From NCBI GenBank assembly GCA_034387635.1, contig JAOANU010000015.1, positions 1 to 64,000 of the forward strand: a stretch of 64,000 bases of DNA, given 5' to 3'. The stretch comes from Rhodosporidiobolus odoratus. Taxonomy: Eukaryota > Basidiomycota > Microbotryomycetes > Sporidiobolales > Sporidiobolaceae. The first letter of the stretch is position 1, and each line of letters starts with the position of its first letter. Of this stretch, positions 11,101 through 22,662 are shown one piece after another. The position numbers and the translations under genes are program-made. A model generated the notes under the pieces. It had not been told where the DNA came from. It was given only the letters and a program-made list of their open reading frames with translations, and did no database searches.

Positions 11101-13463
11101 GAGAAGACGGCGGACGAGTTACGCAAAGCGGTCGCGGCGAGGGATGACGAAGTCGAGGCTGCGCAGAGCGAGGCGAGGGCGCAGCAGGAGATGGTGGAAG
11201 GGTTGAGAGAGCAGGTTGCGAGGTGGGAGCAAGTGACGCTAGCGAAGGACGAGGACGTTGAAGCGGCGAAGAAGGAATTGGAGGATGCGAAGAGGGACCG
11301 GGAGAAGGGAATCGTCGACGTGCAGAAGGAGCTGGTCAAGATGACGGGGCTGGCGAGGGAGGCGGTCACGCTCGCTGGACGGCTGCGTGATGAGAACAAT
11401 ATCATTACCGAGGTCCTGAATACGCCGCCGCCGAGTAAGGGCGACCCCGCGGCCACGACGGAACTGGACAAGATCGCCTCTCCCTCGCTCGTACTGTCCA
11501 CCAGCACCTCCTCTCCATCTTTTCTGATCCGAACCTCCTCCGTCGTCCCTCCTCTAGACTACGCCGCTGGCGACCTCGAGGACCTTCTCGCCGAACTCGC
11601 CGAGTACAGCCACGAAGCGCTGACTGACGCTGTCAAGAACAAGGTGGACAGCTTGACGGCGGTTACCAAGAAATGGGTGAAGGAGGCTAAGGCTTACAGG
11701 GAGAGGGCGCACAGGGCTGCTAGCGCAACAAACGACAAGATCGCTTTCCGCAAGTGCGTTGTTTGTTCCCTCCCTGTTTTTGCCGGTTTCTCCTTATAAA
11801 CCCGAAGCATCGCTTACGTCTGATTCCTCGTACTAGCTTTACGAAGGGCGATCTTGCGCTCTTCCTTCCGACTCGCAACTCCGCCGTGCCTGTATGGGCA
11901 GCCTTCAACGTCAGCTTCCCGCACCACTTCCTGAGCGCTACTGGCGTCATTGCGGAGCAGATGAAGACGCGAGAGTGGATCGTCGCGAGGATCACGTCGC
12001 TGACGGAAAAGGTGGTTGACCCAAAGGTACGCTATGTCGCTGCGCCCATCCTCTACGCCGAGCTTATTGTCTTGTCTCTGCAGGACCCTTTGACAAATCC
12101 CTACCTCCTCGCCGCCGGTACCAAGTACTTCACCCTCGAGGTCGAAGCATGGTCGAGCAAAGAAAGCTCGCGGTCTCGGCGACACTCCGCGGCCGACAAG
12201 CTGAAGAGCAGCAGCGGCGAGAAGAAGTCGTCGAAGGAAATGCGAGCGTCTCGCGCATCGGAATCCTCTGCCCCGATCCGCTCAACTTCGACTTCGACGA
12301 CCGATTCGGCTATCCTCGTTGACCGTCCTGCAGTTTCAGCTTCGTCGCCCGGTATTCGCCGCACAGTCTCCGAGAGCGGTCCTCTCCCGCCAAACGCCAC
12401 TTTGCTGGCTCGCTCAGAGTACGCCATCGTCGAGGCGGACGAAGATCAGGCAGAGTCTCGCACTCCGTCCCCGCCTGCGCTAGCCCAGAAGATCCCCAAA
12501 CCAGAGAAACGGTTGGATTCTCCCACCACGACTCCTTCAGGGCTCGCCCGCGCTCTGGCCCGCTCTTCGACTCCCTCTTCTCCTACGGGCGTGCGCTCGC
12601 AGCCTTTCCCGCCCTGCTCGCCTTCGCCAAACCCTTTCTCTTCTGGTTCTCCCTCGCTCGACTCGCCTCCTCAGCAGCCGCCAACTCCTCCAGTCACCGA
12701 CTACGACCCGTCGCACTCGACGATCGGCGCTGCTCCCGCTTTCTTACCGTCGTCAGGCAAGAAGGCCCAGTCCTCCGCCGGTAGCGCAGCGGGTTCTTCC
12801 ATCGGCCACTCGCCTCGCTACATTCGTTCCTCGGCACGCCCGATCGCCTCTGCCCGTTCCAGCCCTCATCGTCACCCTAATCCTGGGGCCGACCTACTCA
12901 GTGCCTCTCCCGCTTCCACTTCCGCGTCGTCCGTCAATGTCATCTCGCAACCCCGCTCTGTCAGTTCCGGCTCTTCAATCCTCTCTTCTTCAATGCACCG
13001 CCGAGCCGCCTCGTCCATCCTCACTGTCGGGGGATCGGGTGTCTCGCCGCCGCCTGTTCCAGGAGGTAAAGCACCGTCGACGCAAGAGGCGCAGCTGACC
13101 GGGTCGAGGTGGAACCTTTTGCAGGAGGATCTGTCGCCCCGTGCCTCGAACCGCACGACAGCTTCGAGCAGTAAGAGTGGTAGCGACGGGGTATCGAGGG
13201 TGTCACCGTCGCAGCAGCCCAAGCCAACCTCTTCTGCCGTTGCGTCGACGTCGCCCTCTTCACTCGACACTCCTCGGCCGCCAGCCATGAGCTCGTCAGC
13301 GTCGTCGACGTCCATCTTTGACATGTTCAAGGGACGGAAGGTGAGCGGGGCGCCACCTGGGGATTCGAGCGGGAGGATGAGGAGGGCGTCTTCGAGCGTG
13401 TCAGGGTCAGCAGGAGGGGCAGAGGGAGAGATCAGGAAGTTGCTGGGGCAGCCACCGTTCTGA
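8105..13463 (+). CDS. ATG11: Autophagy scaffold protein Atg11
   Basis: Scaffold for selective autophagy that links cargo receptors to the Atg1 kinase at the phagophore assembly site. Twelve exons were followed: 8105-8247, 8314-8621, 8730-9188, 9259-9352, 9438-9526, 9589-9683, 9757-9863, 9923-10020, 10086-10454, 10520-11753, 11837-12026, 12084-13463. They total 1,522 codons with every phase matching. The N-terminus has a ubiquitin-like region ending in NEEGSPLNRDEA. The middle is a long coiled coil, strongest at about residues 590-850. The diagnostic Atg11 C-terminal domain begins at FRNFTKGDLALFLPTR and continues through VPVWAAFNVSFPHHFL to NPYLLAAGTKYFTLEV. A Ser/Pro-rich tail of about 420 residues follows, longer than in yeast Atg11. 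Confidence 0.9.
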
Positions 13464-14216
13464 ATGAAGTGTCGAGCGTCGCAGAATCAGCTTAGTCAGT
13501 TTGACGGGAAGTTATTGTACATGTGGTTGTTACTCTTGTTGTCGTGTTGCAACCAGTCGTTTAGGTCCCTCCCCCTTGTTGGTGCGTGCTGGTTGTTGAG
13601 AGCGAGGCGAGGCAGAGATGCATGATGATGTACGTGTTGTTTGCAGGAGGGAGAGAGATGAATGGGATTCAGACTGGACATACAGTATGTATGCGCGGCG
13701 ATGAGACGCGTCGAGGCGTGCCAGAGAAAAAAACGTGGGTGGGATCAGCGCGATCAGCCCGGCTCTTGTTATCAAACTTAATGTCCTCGTCTCGCTTGTT
13801 TGCTCTACCGGTATCGCTTTGTTAGACACAGTCACTCACACACACCCACTCCTTGCCACTGACCGTAGTCTGACCTCTCTCTTTGAGGACAACCTCTCTT
13901 CCCTTCTCCCCCTCCCCCTCCCGCTCTTCCCCCCTCGCACGCGCCTCTCTCCCTTCCCCTCGAGATCTCATCCGACAAGTGAGTCCGACTACTCTCGCTT
14001 GACTGCAAGTACCTCAGCAGCACTGACTGACTGCGCCTGGCTTAGCAGATTTCATTTCATCCCGAGCGCATACCTGACTAGCTAGTCCCATTCGAAACTA
14101 CCCCTCGCATTTCCCCCCCCCTTCTCTCTCGTCCAGTCTCGCCTTGCTCTTCCTTCGCCGCCAGTTGAACCTTTGACGACACGTACACGTCTCTCTCAGC
14201 CGCCTCGGTTCGAGCC
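13464..14216. other. Intergenic region between ATG11 and the next gene
   Basis: About 750 bp holding the ATG11 3' UTR and the next gene's leader. A pyrimidine-rich block (about 13890-13975) lies in the expected promoter/leader zone. No reading frame with coding character was seen. Confidence 0.5.
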
Positions 14217-17200
14217 ATGGCTTCAACTCCCCTACTCGCACCCTCACCCAACTTTAGCAGCTGGGCAACTCGCTCACCCGGGGGAACCAGCATCAAAGAC
14301 CTCATCGCAGAACGACAACGAAACTCGCCCATACCCCCTCCTTCTCCTGCCCTCAGCGACGGCGGTTTCTCCACCTTCGACTCTCCCGGTACCATGCACT
14401 CTGCCGCTTTTCAGTCCCCGACGTTCCACTTCGAGGCCCACCACCCGTTCGCCGACGAGCCTATCACACCAGAGCTCCGAGGCTCGATGCGCTCGGCGGA
14501 TGGAGAAGTCGTGTTCAACGGGATGAAGGAGGAAGAAAACGATGGACCGGTACCGCCTCGTCCTCTGCGCGTGTCAACTCCGCCTGTACCCCCCTCGCCA
14601 TCCAGCTTCACCACTCGTCTCTCCGTCCAAAGCCTCACCATCACCGACGGCTTTTCGGACTGCTCCCCCTCGCCCTCGATCGGCTCGGTCCGCATGGCCA
14701 AAATCACCAAAGTCCCGCCTCATCCCTCTCGACTCAGCATGAGTCAGTCGAGCATGCTCTCCGACTCGATCGAAGACGCGCCTGAGGATGACTCGGACCG
14801 CGTGTGGGACGCCAACGCATTGTCGAGGACGAGTTTCGTAGACCGTCTCCCGCAGGAGTTGGCGTCGATCTTGCAGGAGAGCGAGGTACGGAATGCGGCG
14901 TCAACTCTGGATGCTGCTGCGTTCGCTACGGTCGAGGTGCTGCCTGTGCCGCCGAGGAAGGAGGCGGCGGAACCCATCCTCTCCCCGCCCACACCGCCAA
15001 AGTCAGGAAACGAAAAGAAGGGCAGCGAGGCCATGTCGCTGAGCGGGTCCAAGGAGTCGGAGCTGTCGAGTGCCAGCTGGAAAGTGCACTTGGAGGAGGC
15101 GGCGCAGACCCTGTCGCCCGACTCGGATGCGAGTGCCATGCAGCGGATGAGGAGCATCCTCGGTTCGTCGTGCCTCTCTTCTCAGCTCTCCCTACCGCGA
15201 TTGACCGTTCCTTGCCTGCAGGTCCCAAGACACGCATCATCTCGAAAGCGCCTTGGGATGGTGAAGTCGCCGAGGAAGACCAGTTCGCGAATCCTTCTTC
15301 TCGTCGCTCGACCGACGCTTCGAGCAGTCGCCCGAGCACGGATGCCAAGCCCGGCTCCAAGGTGGTCAAAGGCCAGAAGGAGAACGTCAAGCCCGTCAAG
15401 TCGACTCGAGCTCGCAGCTTTAGCGTTCTCACCTCGAGGCGGGCCAACACCGTCGACTCGAAGGAGCAGGAAGAAGCGCTGAAGGGTCTCGGTCTGGGGC
15501 TTGGGATAGGTCCTACGATCACCGGTTCCGACTCGAAGCGCTCGCTCAAGAGTCTGCTCAAGGCGTCGACGGTACTTGCCGAGAGCGAAACATTCTCCGA
15601 CTTCATGTCAACAACCCCGCCGGCCACGGTGAGGGCAACAAAGCATTCCTCCCCCGCCGCTCTTCCCTTTCCGATCCGCACCATGCCCGAACGAAGCGAG
15701 TCGACAAGGACTTCGCCTCGCAAGGGTCGAATTCCTCCTCCCGTTGTTTTCGAGATGGTCAGCGGACCCGGAAAGCCCCTCGCCTCTCTGACTTGCGCCA
15801 CTCCACCCAAGTCAGCCCCGGCGAGCGTCACCGTCTTCTCCGAGCGTCAAGAGCCCGTCGCCCGGTCGGAATCCAAGGCAAGCCTGACAGTTGCCTCCGC
15901 CTCCGTCCGTCGCCAAACTGCCGGCAACACTACGACTCCTTCTCCTTCGACCCCGTCAGCTCTCGCTACTTCATTGTCCTCCCCCGTATCTCCTGCTCCC
16001 AGTTCCCCTTCCTACTTCACCACCGTTCCCGGCACTTCTACCACCGGCGGCCGCGCCAGTCCGCCCGGTTTCGGCCACAAGCTCATCTCGCTCGAGGAGG
16101 CGAGGCAGCTTCGCGAAGTTGAGCGGGAGAGGGAGAGGGAACGCGATCGGGACCGGGCGGCAACCAACGCTCGCACTCGAGAGTCGACCGCTGACTCGGC
16201 TAACAACCGGAGGGCGGTCGCGTCGCCGGCTCAGGGACCGGCACCCGTAGCTGCCTCTTCGCCTTCGCCATCGCCTGCGCCGACGCCGCTCCCCCCTCCA
16301 GCTAAGGTGCTCAAACCAAAGAAGAGCGGCTTCCTTAAGCGGATGATGGGAGGCGACAAGCACGAACGACCGGAAATGCCTTCACCGCCTGTACCGGACT
16401 CGGTGCGCAGTATCGTCTTCGACAGCGCCTCCTACCGCCCATCCTTTTCGTCCAGTGCCAGTATCCCTACCCTCAACTCTGCCACTCCGCCTTCGTCTCT
16501 TTCGAGGGCGACGGGCCACAAAGCTCTCGAGTCTCCCCTTGCCGCGCAGCCCGCACGCGTGTCATTCTTACCAACCCCACCTCCCGACGCGAGTCAACGA
16601 GGTCGCAAGGGTATTGCGGCTCCAGCGCTATCCCTCCGTCCCGTCTCGATGGCCTTCTCAGCTGGGCTTCCTTCCGATTTTCTCGCCGCCCCTCCCGGTA
16701 GCAAAGCCAACCCCGCCGGCGCCTCGCCCATCTCTGCAGCAGGCCGTCCTGCGGCCGTCTCTCGTTCGACAACCTCGTCGTCTTCTCCGCCCGCAGCGCT
16801 CGTGTCCCCTCATGCCCCATCTTTCCACTCGAGCACTTCAACAACAACCACCTCCCTCTTCGACGATGCTGGCCCTCCATCAGGCTCTACGACCCCAGTG
16901 ACACCCTTCTTCAACCTCCCTATAGGCGCCGAAGAATCCCTCACTGGGCACGGCCATGGACACCACCAACAAGACAAATCAACCTCGGACCGCCTAGCCG
17001 CTCTCCAAGCCGAATTCACCCGTGCCAAGAGCAGCTGGAAAGCCCAACAGTGGGAACTCGAGAGTCAAGTCAGGTCGTTGCAGATCGAGTTGGAGAAGCA
17101 GAAGGAAGAGATGGCGCTTCGGAATGAACCGCCGAGGGAGGGGGAGGCGTGCGAGAGGTGTGGTACTTTGGTTCTGTCCGAGTCGGTCGGGGGTGAGGCG

Positions 17201-17349
17201 ATTCCGGGATCGACTTCGGTCATTCAGAGACCTCGGTTCAAGGGGAATGGCGGGGTGGGAACGCTCTTTGGTTCGGTAGGTACTACCTTATGCTTTCCCT
17301 CACGAGATTGTACTGACGATCTCTCCCTGAGCAGGGTGTCGCCGCTTGA
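14217..17349 (+). CDS. Large disordered Ser/Pro-rich protein with C-terminal coiled coil and CxxC motif
   Basis: Three exons (14217-15162, 15222-17275, 17335-17349) give about 1,004 residues; the last exon encodes only GVAA and the stop. Most of the protein is low-complexity Ser/Thr/Pro/Ala with scattered SP/TP sites. Recognisable parts: a KEN triplet in GQKENVKP, a basic stretch KKSGFLKRMMGGDKHER at about residue 700, a coiled coil (LAALQAEFTRAKSSWKAQQW onward), then CERCG and a Gly-rich end GNGGVGTLFGSG. The combination of basic patch, coiled coil and terminal CxxC resembles uncharacterised basidiomycete proteins, but I know no functional family. The last 5-codon exon is inferred from a good GTAGGT...GAGCAG intron. 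Confidence 0.7.
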
Positions 17350-17365
17350 AACCACTTTCCTCAAC

Positions 17366-17410
17366 TTCCCTTCGTCAACCTCCCTTCGTCAACCTCCCTT
17401 CGTCAATTCA
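17366..17410. repeat. Short tandem repeat in the 3' UTR
   Basis: A 14-base unit (CCTTCGTCAACCTC) occurs nearly three times in tandem just after the stop codon of the preceding gene. A CCTTCCTTT-type pyrimidine run follows at about 17586-17618. Nothing else was recognised up to 17977. Confidence 0.6.
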
Positions 17411-17977
17411 CGACCATCATACCCGCTTATTCCAATGAGCTTTGCTTTCTCGATACCCTCTTCTCCCATCGTCCGTTCTCATCAGCTTTGTCATATGATC
17501 CCCCGCCCTCTTCCGTTCTTTCATCTGTCAAGTCTAGCCGTTGCCGTTTTGCCAGGTGCCGGTGCCAGTTACCCGGTGCTTCAGCCTTCCTTTCCTTCCT
17601 TTCCTTCCTTCCTTCGTATTTGCACCTTGGCCGATTCTTTCTTAGCTTTAACCTATTTTGCCCGCAACGAGCTATTTATCCGTTCTTTTCCCTTCTCTGT
17701 TCATCTGAGCAGTGCGTTGCTCGCGCGACTGCCGCGTGCAAGGCGGACGAAAGCGAGAAACTGTCTAAGTTGCTCCGACGGCCATTGAAAAGCTTGACAT
17801 GGTCTAGCAGCGAGGGGTAGAGATCAGCGATCACCCTTGGGCTAGAGGAGTATGTAGGTACGGGTGAAAACAACAGTAAACGTGCGAGTAGGTATGCGAT
17901 TTTTCGGTAAGGAACCCAGTCAACAGAACAGGTACAAGCGATTGCGTGAGAGGCTATCAGGAGAGCAGGGTGCGGCG

Positions 17978-20166
17978 TTAGGCTGGCCAGCAGCCGCCAA
18001 AGGTGCCATCGCAGCGGCCTTTGAAGGGGGACCATTGGACGGGGTGCCCTGTAGGAAGATGGGTTGGAAAGAGGGAGAAAGGTGAGCATGAAGATGGGAG
18101 AGCAGCGTGCACCTTGATGCAGGTTGAGCTTGACATAGAACCCCGTGGCATCGAAGGGTACACGAGCACGGTGCAAGCGGAAACAGATACGATGAGTATG
18201 AGTATGCAACGTACAAGGTATATCAACGCTCCTCACGTGACTTTCGTCGAGGACGCGCGCAGGTCCAGCTCGCGTAAACATCAAGCGGGCCGAGTTAGAG
18301 TTGGCGGATACAATGGCGGCATCGACGTAGTTGGCGAGAAGGTCGCCTTGGGTGAGCATGCGCTGCAGGACGAGAGAGGGTGCGAAGAGTCGTCAACCAA
18401 GATCCAAGTATGCCGAAGGAGACGAGGATAACGTACATGGGTATCTTCCAGCCTATCGGTCTCAGGTAGCGACTTCCACTCGTCTTGCACGAATGCCTTG
18501 TTGACGCCCCCTCTTTCCAGCTCAACCATCTCGAAGTTGCTGGCAAGCGGTTCCGCTTTGAAGACTTCGAAGGCATCGGGCTCCACCGTCATGAGAAGCA
18601 GGCGCGGCTTGGGTGATTTAGCTGACGAGATAGAGGGGATGGACTCGAGGGCGGTTTGAAGATGCAGGGTGGTGTTGCCGCTATCGAGGAAAGAGGACAA
18701 AGGGCAGATTCAAGAGGGTCGACGCGGGAAAGGACACATGAGCGGACGAACAAGACCGGCAAATAGAGGAAAAAGAGGGCATCGACGCACCAACTGATGA
18801 ACTCGGAGGCGTGACACTCGTCCCTAAGCTTGTCACCCCCACGATAATGCACTCTGCAGACCCCAGAGCGTGTGAGCACTACTTGAATACGACATGCAGA
18901 GAGGAGTGGAGAAGAGAACGCACCCGATCGTGGGAACTTGTCTTGCAGGGTCATCAAGGCCGTATTGCTTGACGAGCTGAGAAACCCTGGCCTGAAGTCT
19001 CGGGTTGAGCGTGAAGTGCTCTTTCGCGAGTGCGGAGAATTGGAAGAAGCGCTGGCGGTAGAGAGTGGGGACGTTGTCGAGTGGTGCTGGGGCGCGGACG
19101 GCGCTGAGTTCCGGAAGGGAATCGAGGTCGGGCATGGTGTAGGTGTTATTGGCGACGTACCAGTTGAGGGACCTGATACTACGGAGTGACCACACGACAA
19201 GTTGAGTCCTTGCCTGGCACGAGAGAAAGAAAGAGAACGTGCTCGTCGATTCCAACCAGGACTCGGCTGATTTCCGAGTCCTTCCACTCTCCACGTTGCA
19301 TAGCCTCGATCATTTGCCACGCCGGCATACTTTCCTTGTTATTCCGATAGCTATCAGGCTCGTGAAGTTCTTCGCTCGCCCAGCAATTGAGCGGAGAGGG
19401 CGCGAACGAGTCGAGGTAGGAACCGTAAGAGTTGGCTTTACGGGAGAAGAGGACGGTGTAGCCATGACGTTTGGCGAAGAAGGCCTGCGGAGAAGGAGTC
19501 ACTCGATGGCCCATGTGAAGGAGAAGAGGGCGGACGAACAGCTTGAGTCTGCCAGGGAGAAAAAGAATCAGCATCGCAGAGGACGGTGCGGCTCGAGAAA
19601 GTCACGCACGACAGTGATGGCTGTAGAGCCAAAGCCATACTGGAACGATTCCTGTAGGTGGACATAGGCACAGTCAGCACAACCAGCTGGAAGAGAAAGG
19701 CCTTCTCAATCTCGAAGTAAGAAACAGGAGAAGAACGCACCCAATCCAACAAGAGTGTCCTTTCGCAATCCTTGAACCCCTTTGGCCTGACCGTCTTTGT
19801 TCCTACCGGCGCAGCTCCACGCATTCCCACGTCGCCCCACACGCCCAACCGAACGTCTCCTCCCTCGGCGGCCGCGGCGAGTGCGATCGACTGAGACGCC
19901 GTCACTTGCTCGTCCTGCCACCTCCAACGCGCCTGCCCTAGTACCACACCGAATGCGAGTGCAAAGGCGAGCCATCTGTGGTCATAAAGCTTGTTGCTGC
20001 AAGATGTTCGATTGCGCCTTCTTCCCCTTGAACCGACGAGCGGATCATTCAGTTCTTGCTTGTCGCGGAGGGCGGTGGAGGGGTCAGGATCCAGTGGAGA
20101 TGCTTCTTCGTCGTGGTATGATGCTATCGAGCCAGTTCTTGAGTGATAAGGAAGTCCACTCGACAT
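17978..20166 (-). CDS. Fucosyltransferase-like type II membrane glycosyltransferase
   Basis: Start ATG at 20166 (MSSGLPYHS). The order is: short cytoplasmic tail, one hydrophobic anchor at about residues 65-77 (WLAFALAFGVVLG), stem, then catalytic domain. Exon 20166-19741 joins about 19651-19610 (ESFQYGFGSTAITV), then a third exon beginning AFFAKRHGYTVLFSRKANSYG. The nucleotide-sugar-binding signature VHYRGGDKLRDE resembles the H-x-R-R-G-D-K motif of alpha-1,6- and O-fucosyltransferases. Near the end, DLLANYVDAAIVSANSNSAR is the usual second binding block, followed by DATGFYVKLNLHQ and a Cys-containing end GRCDGTFGGCWPA. Red-yeast cell walls contain fucose, so a Golgi role in wall or glycoprotein fucosylation is plausible inference. 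Several internal joins near 19200-19270 are uncertain. The donor substrate is not proven. Confidence 0.55.
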
Positions 20167-20760
20167 GACCAAGTGGAGGTAATCGAGAAAGAAGCCCAAC
20201 TAGGCAACGACTAGGAAAGTCGCTGATGAAGGAAAGCTGTGGCTCTACAAGGGAAGGAACCGCCCTCGACAATGTAGAGAATCACACTAGCCGCCTCAGA
20301 GGAATGCAGAGGCAGATACGTAATGACGAGAGAACCAAGACTGCCGAGGCAATACGGTCCGGAGATTGAGGCAGATCCTCAGCATCTTAGACTTTCTTGA
20401 CACCGAACATTGTGCAAGAAGTGTCTATTACTCTATCTGATACTAGGCAATTAACGGTAGAGCCAGCGAAGTCAACGAGTGAGGGGCGAGAGACAAAGAG
20501 GTGGAGGGGTAGACACGGATGTACCGGGCGAAGGACGGAGTCGCAGGCAATCCGCCGGGGACGCAGAGGGAGGGAGGGGGCAGGATAGTCGCGGCGTGCT
20601 AAAACCGTAAGGAACGAGCGGTGGTGTTGGGCAAGACGATGGGGAAAAGAGTGTGGACGTTGGAAAGGCAAAAAAAAACGGACGCTACACAGATGCGGAG
20701 GTGCGAAGAGGTCGCAACGAGTCATACAGGGAAAGGGGAGAAGGAACTCAGGGAAGTTGA
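20167..20760. other. Intergenic region between two minus-strand genes
   Basis: About 600 bp: promoter and leader of the glycosyltransferase and 3' UTR of the next gene. No structure was recognised beyond a 9-A run near 20669. Confidence 0.5.
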
Positions 20761-22304
20761 CTAGTTGCGCTCGCGAGAATCGTCGTTGACGACGCTCAGC
20801 CTCCAACGCTTGCCGCCGTCCGTCTCGTCGTACCCGCTCCCGAACGTGTCCCCGACCTGCATCGGCGTCGGCGAGACGGGCCTGTCGAATGGACCTTCGT
20901 CAGCCTCGCCCGGGAAGGGGAGGTGGCCCTCCTGCGTGTGTCCGTCGGCCGAACCAGCGCCGGCAAAGTTGCGAGGAGGGGACGGAGAGTGGCGATCCTG
21001 CGAGCGACTGTAGCCAACAGAGGCGGGGCCGGGCGCGAGAGGGGTGTGGGAATGGGCAGATGGGTCCTGGCTCGAGTAGCCAGTGTAGTTGGAAGGGTCG
21101 GCCCCGACACCCTGTCCCTCGCCTCCGTAGTATCCGCCATACGGCTGCTGCTCGCCGGCGTACACGGAGGGCGGGAACTGAGGGAGGGTAGGCTGCTGCG
21201 CCGAGCGTCCGTTGCTCGACATCGAGCCATAACGGCCCATCATACCAGCCGCACCGATTCCCGCCGCGCCCGCTCCCGTTTCCGCCATGCTCTGCCCGTG
21301 CGACCCGCCCGAGCCATCTTCCTCCTCGTCATCGCCAATACCAAAGCCTGCGCGCGTGTTGTGCACGGGCTCCGGGTAGAGTGCGGAGCTGTCCGCGATG
21401 GCCGGCCAAACGATTGCCTCGTCTTTGTTTCGCCTCCTTTTCCCGATACCAAGGCAAAGGAAGGCAAGCAAGGCGAGGGCGATGGCACCTCCGACTCCTG
21501 CACCCACTCCAATACCAATCTTGGCGCCTGTCGAGAGACCGCCTGACGAGTTGGAAGACCTGGCGGCAGAGTCCGAAGGTGTGAGGGCGCGGGTGGAGGC
21601 GGAGGTTATGGGGTCGAGGGCGGATGTGATAGTAGACGTGCCGACAACGATGACTGCGAAGGAAAAGATCAGTTGTGAAAGAAAGACGAGATGAAACCGC
21701 TCAAGGCCTCTCTGGCAAGGCGAAAGAAAAGAAGAACGAACCGGTAGTAGGGGTAACGACATTGGTGACCGTCGTATCTGCTGCAAGCTGCGTGTCAGCT
21801 GGTGATAGCGTGCACAACGAGGGGATTGCGACTCACCAGCATCGGAAGAAGGAGAGGATCCTGGTCCGCGGCTAGAGCTGCTGGAGGATTCGGAGTCCGA
21901 AGTGGTGGAGTCTCCGGTGGATGGACCTTGTGAAGAAGAGGAGGAAGTGGACGGGTCGTCCCTCGGAGTTGTTGTAGTAGGCTCGTCGCTTGAGGTCGGC
22001 GCTTGGCTGGTAGTCGAGGAAGAGGGACTGGATGAAGCGAGACAAGGCGCGAGCGCGTGGGATCGTCAGCGGACTTCGACTCACCACAAGGTCACGAGTG
22101 AAGGCTGACATACGTGTTGGTAGTAGTGGTAGTAGGTGCGTCAGAACTAGTCCTCGCAGAGGTTGATTCGTCGTTGTTTGCTGACGAAGTTGAGTCTGAG
22201 GTGAAGGCGGAAGAGATGAAGGAACCGATTTGGCGGCGCTCCTGGTAGTGATAAGGCTGATCCAGTTCAAGCCTGTCGTTGCGTCTGACTAGTATTCTTT
22301 CCAT
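20761..22304 (-). CDS. Single-pass membrane protein with Ser/Thr-rich ectodomain
   Basis: C-terminal exons are clear: a Ser/Thr-rich stretch (TSSDAPTTTTTNT, then STTSQAPTSSDEPTTTTP) likely to be O-mannosylated, a transmembrane segment IGVGAGVGGAIALALLAFLC followed by GKRRRNKDE, and a cytoplasmic tail of about 230 residues rich in Gly, Tyr, Pro and Ser. Three introns join in phase, near 22155-22040, 21838-21786 and 21740-21656. The architecture resembles fungal wall-stress sensors (Wsc/Mid2 type) or Skg6/Axl2-type transmembrane proteins. There is no WSC cysteine domain. The N-terminus is unresolved: translation from the ATG at 22304 gives a charged, non-signal-like start, and an upstream ATG (about 22363) with a GTAAGT intron is an alternative. 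Neither shows a classic signal peptide. Confidence 0.6.
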
Positions 22305-22662
22305 AGGGCAAATCTAGCGGTAAGAGCAAGGGACTTACAATCGAGGAGCGTGGGCCTTGGAAAGGAGAACTGCGTTTGTCTCATCACTCTGACATTTTCC
22401 CTCGACCTTTCTTTCAGCCGAGTACCTAGCACGTTGGGCGCGCGCCGCAGACCAACAGCCTGCGAAGAGGAGAACGTCTCGCACTATGTCAAAATGTGAA
22501 GCGGGAAATTACAGCTATTCAACTCACTCAGCCTTTAGTCTATCGGCTGGAATGACCAATATCAACGACATACAACGTCTATACAACGGCACTGACCCAA
22601 AAAAAGAAGCTGCAGAAAGGGGGAGGGAAAGGATGTGAACGTTGACCGGCGACATTTTTTTC

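Noticed and set aside
14926..15831. A 301-codon minus-strand open frame
   Set aside because: Antisense to the 1,004-aa gene, no start context or splice logic, no domain.
17676..18100. Extended reading frame past the glycosyltransferase (a further ~110 residues)
   Set aside because: A good intron (GTGCAC...CTACAG) leads in phase to a compact conserved-looking end GRCDGTFGGCWPA at 17978; the longer frame is unstructured.
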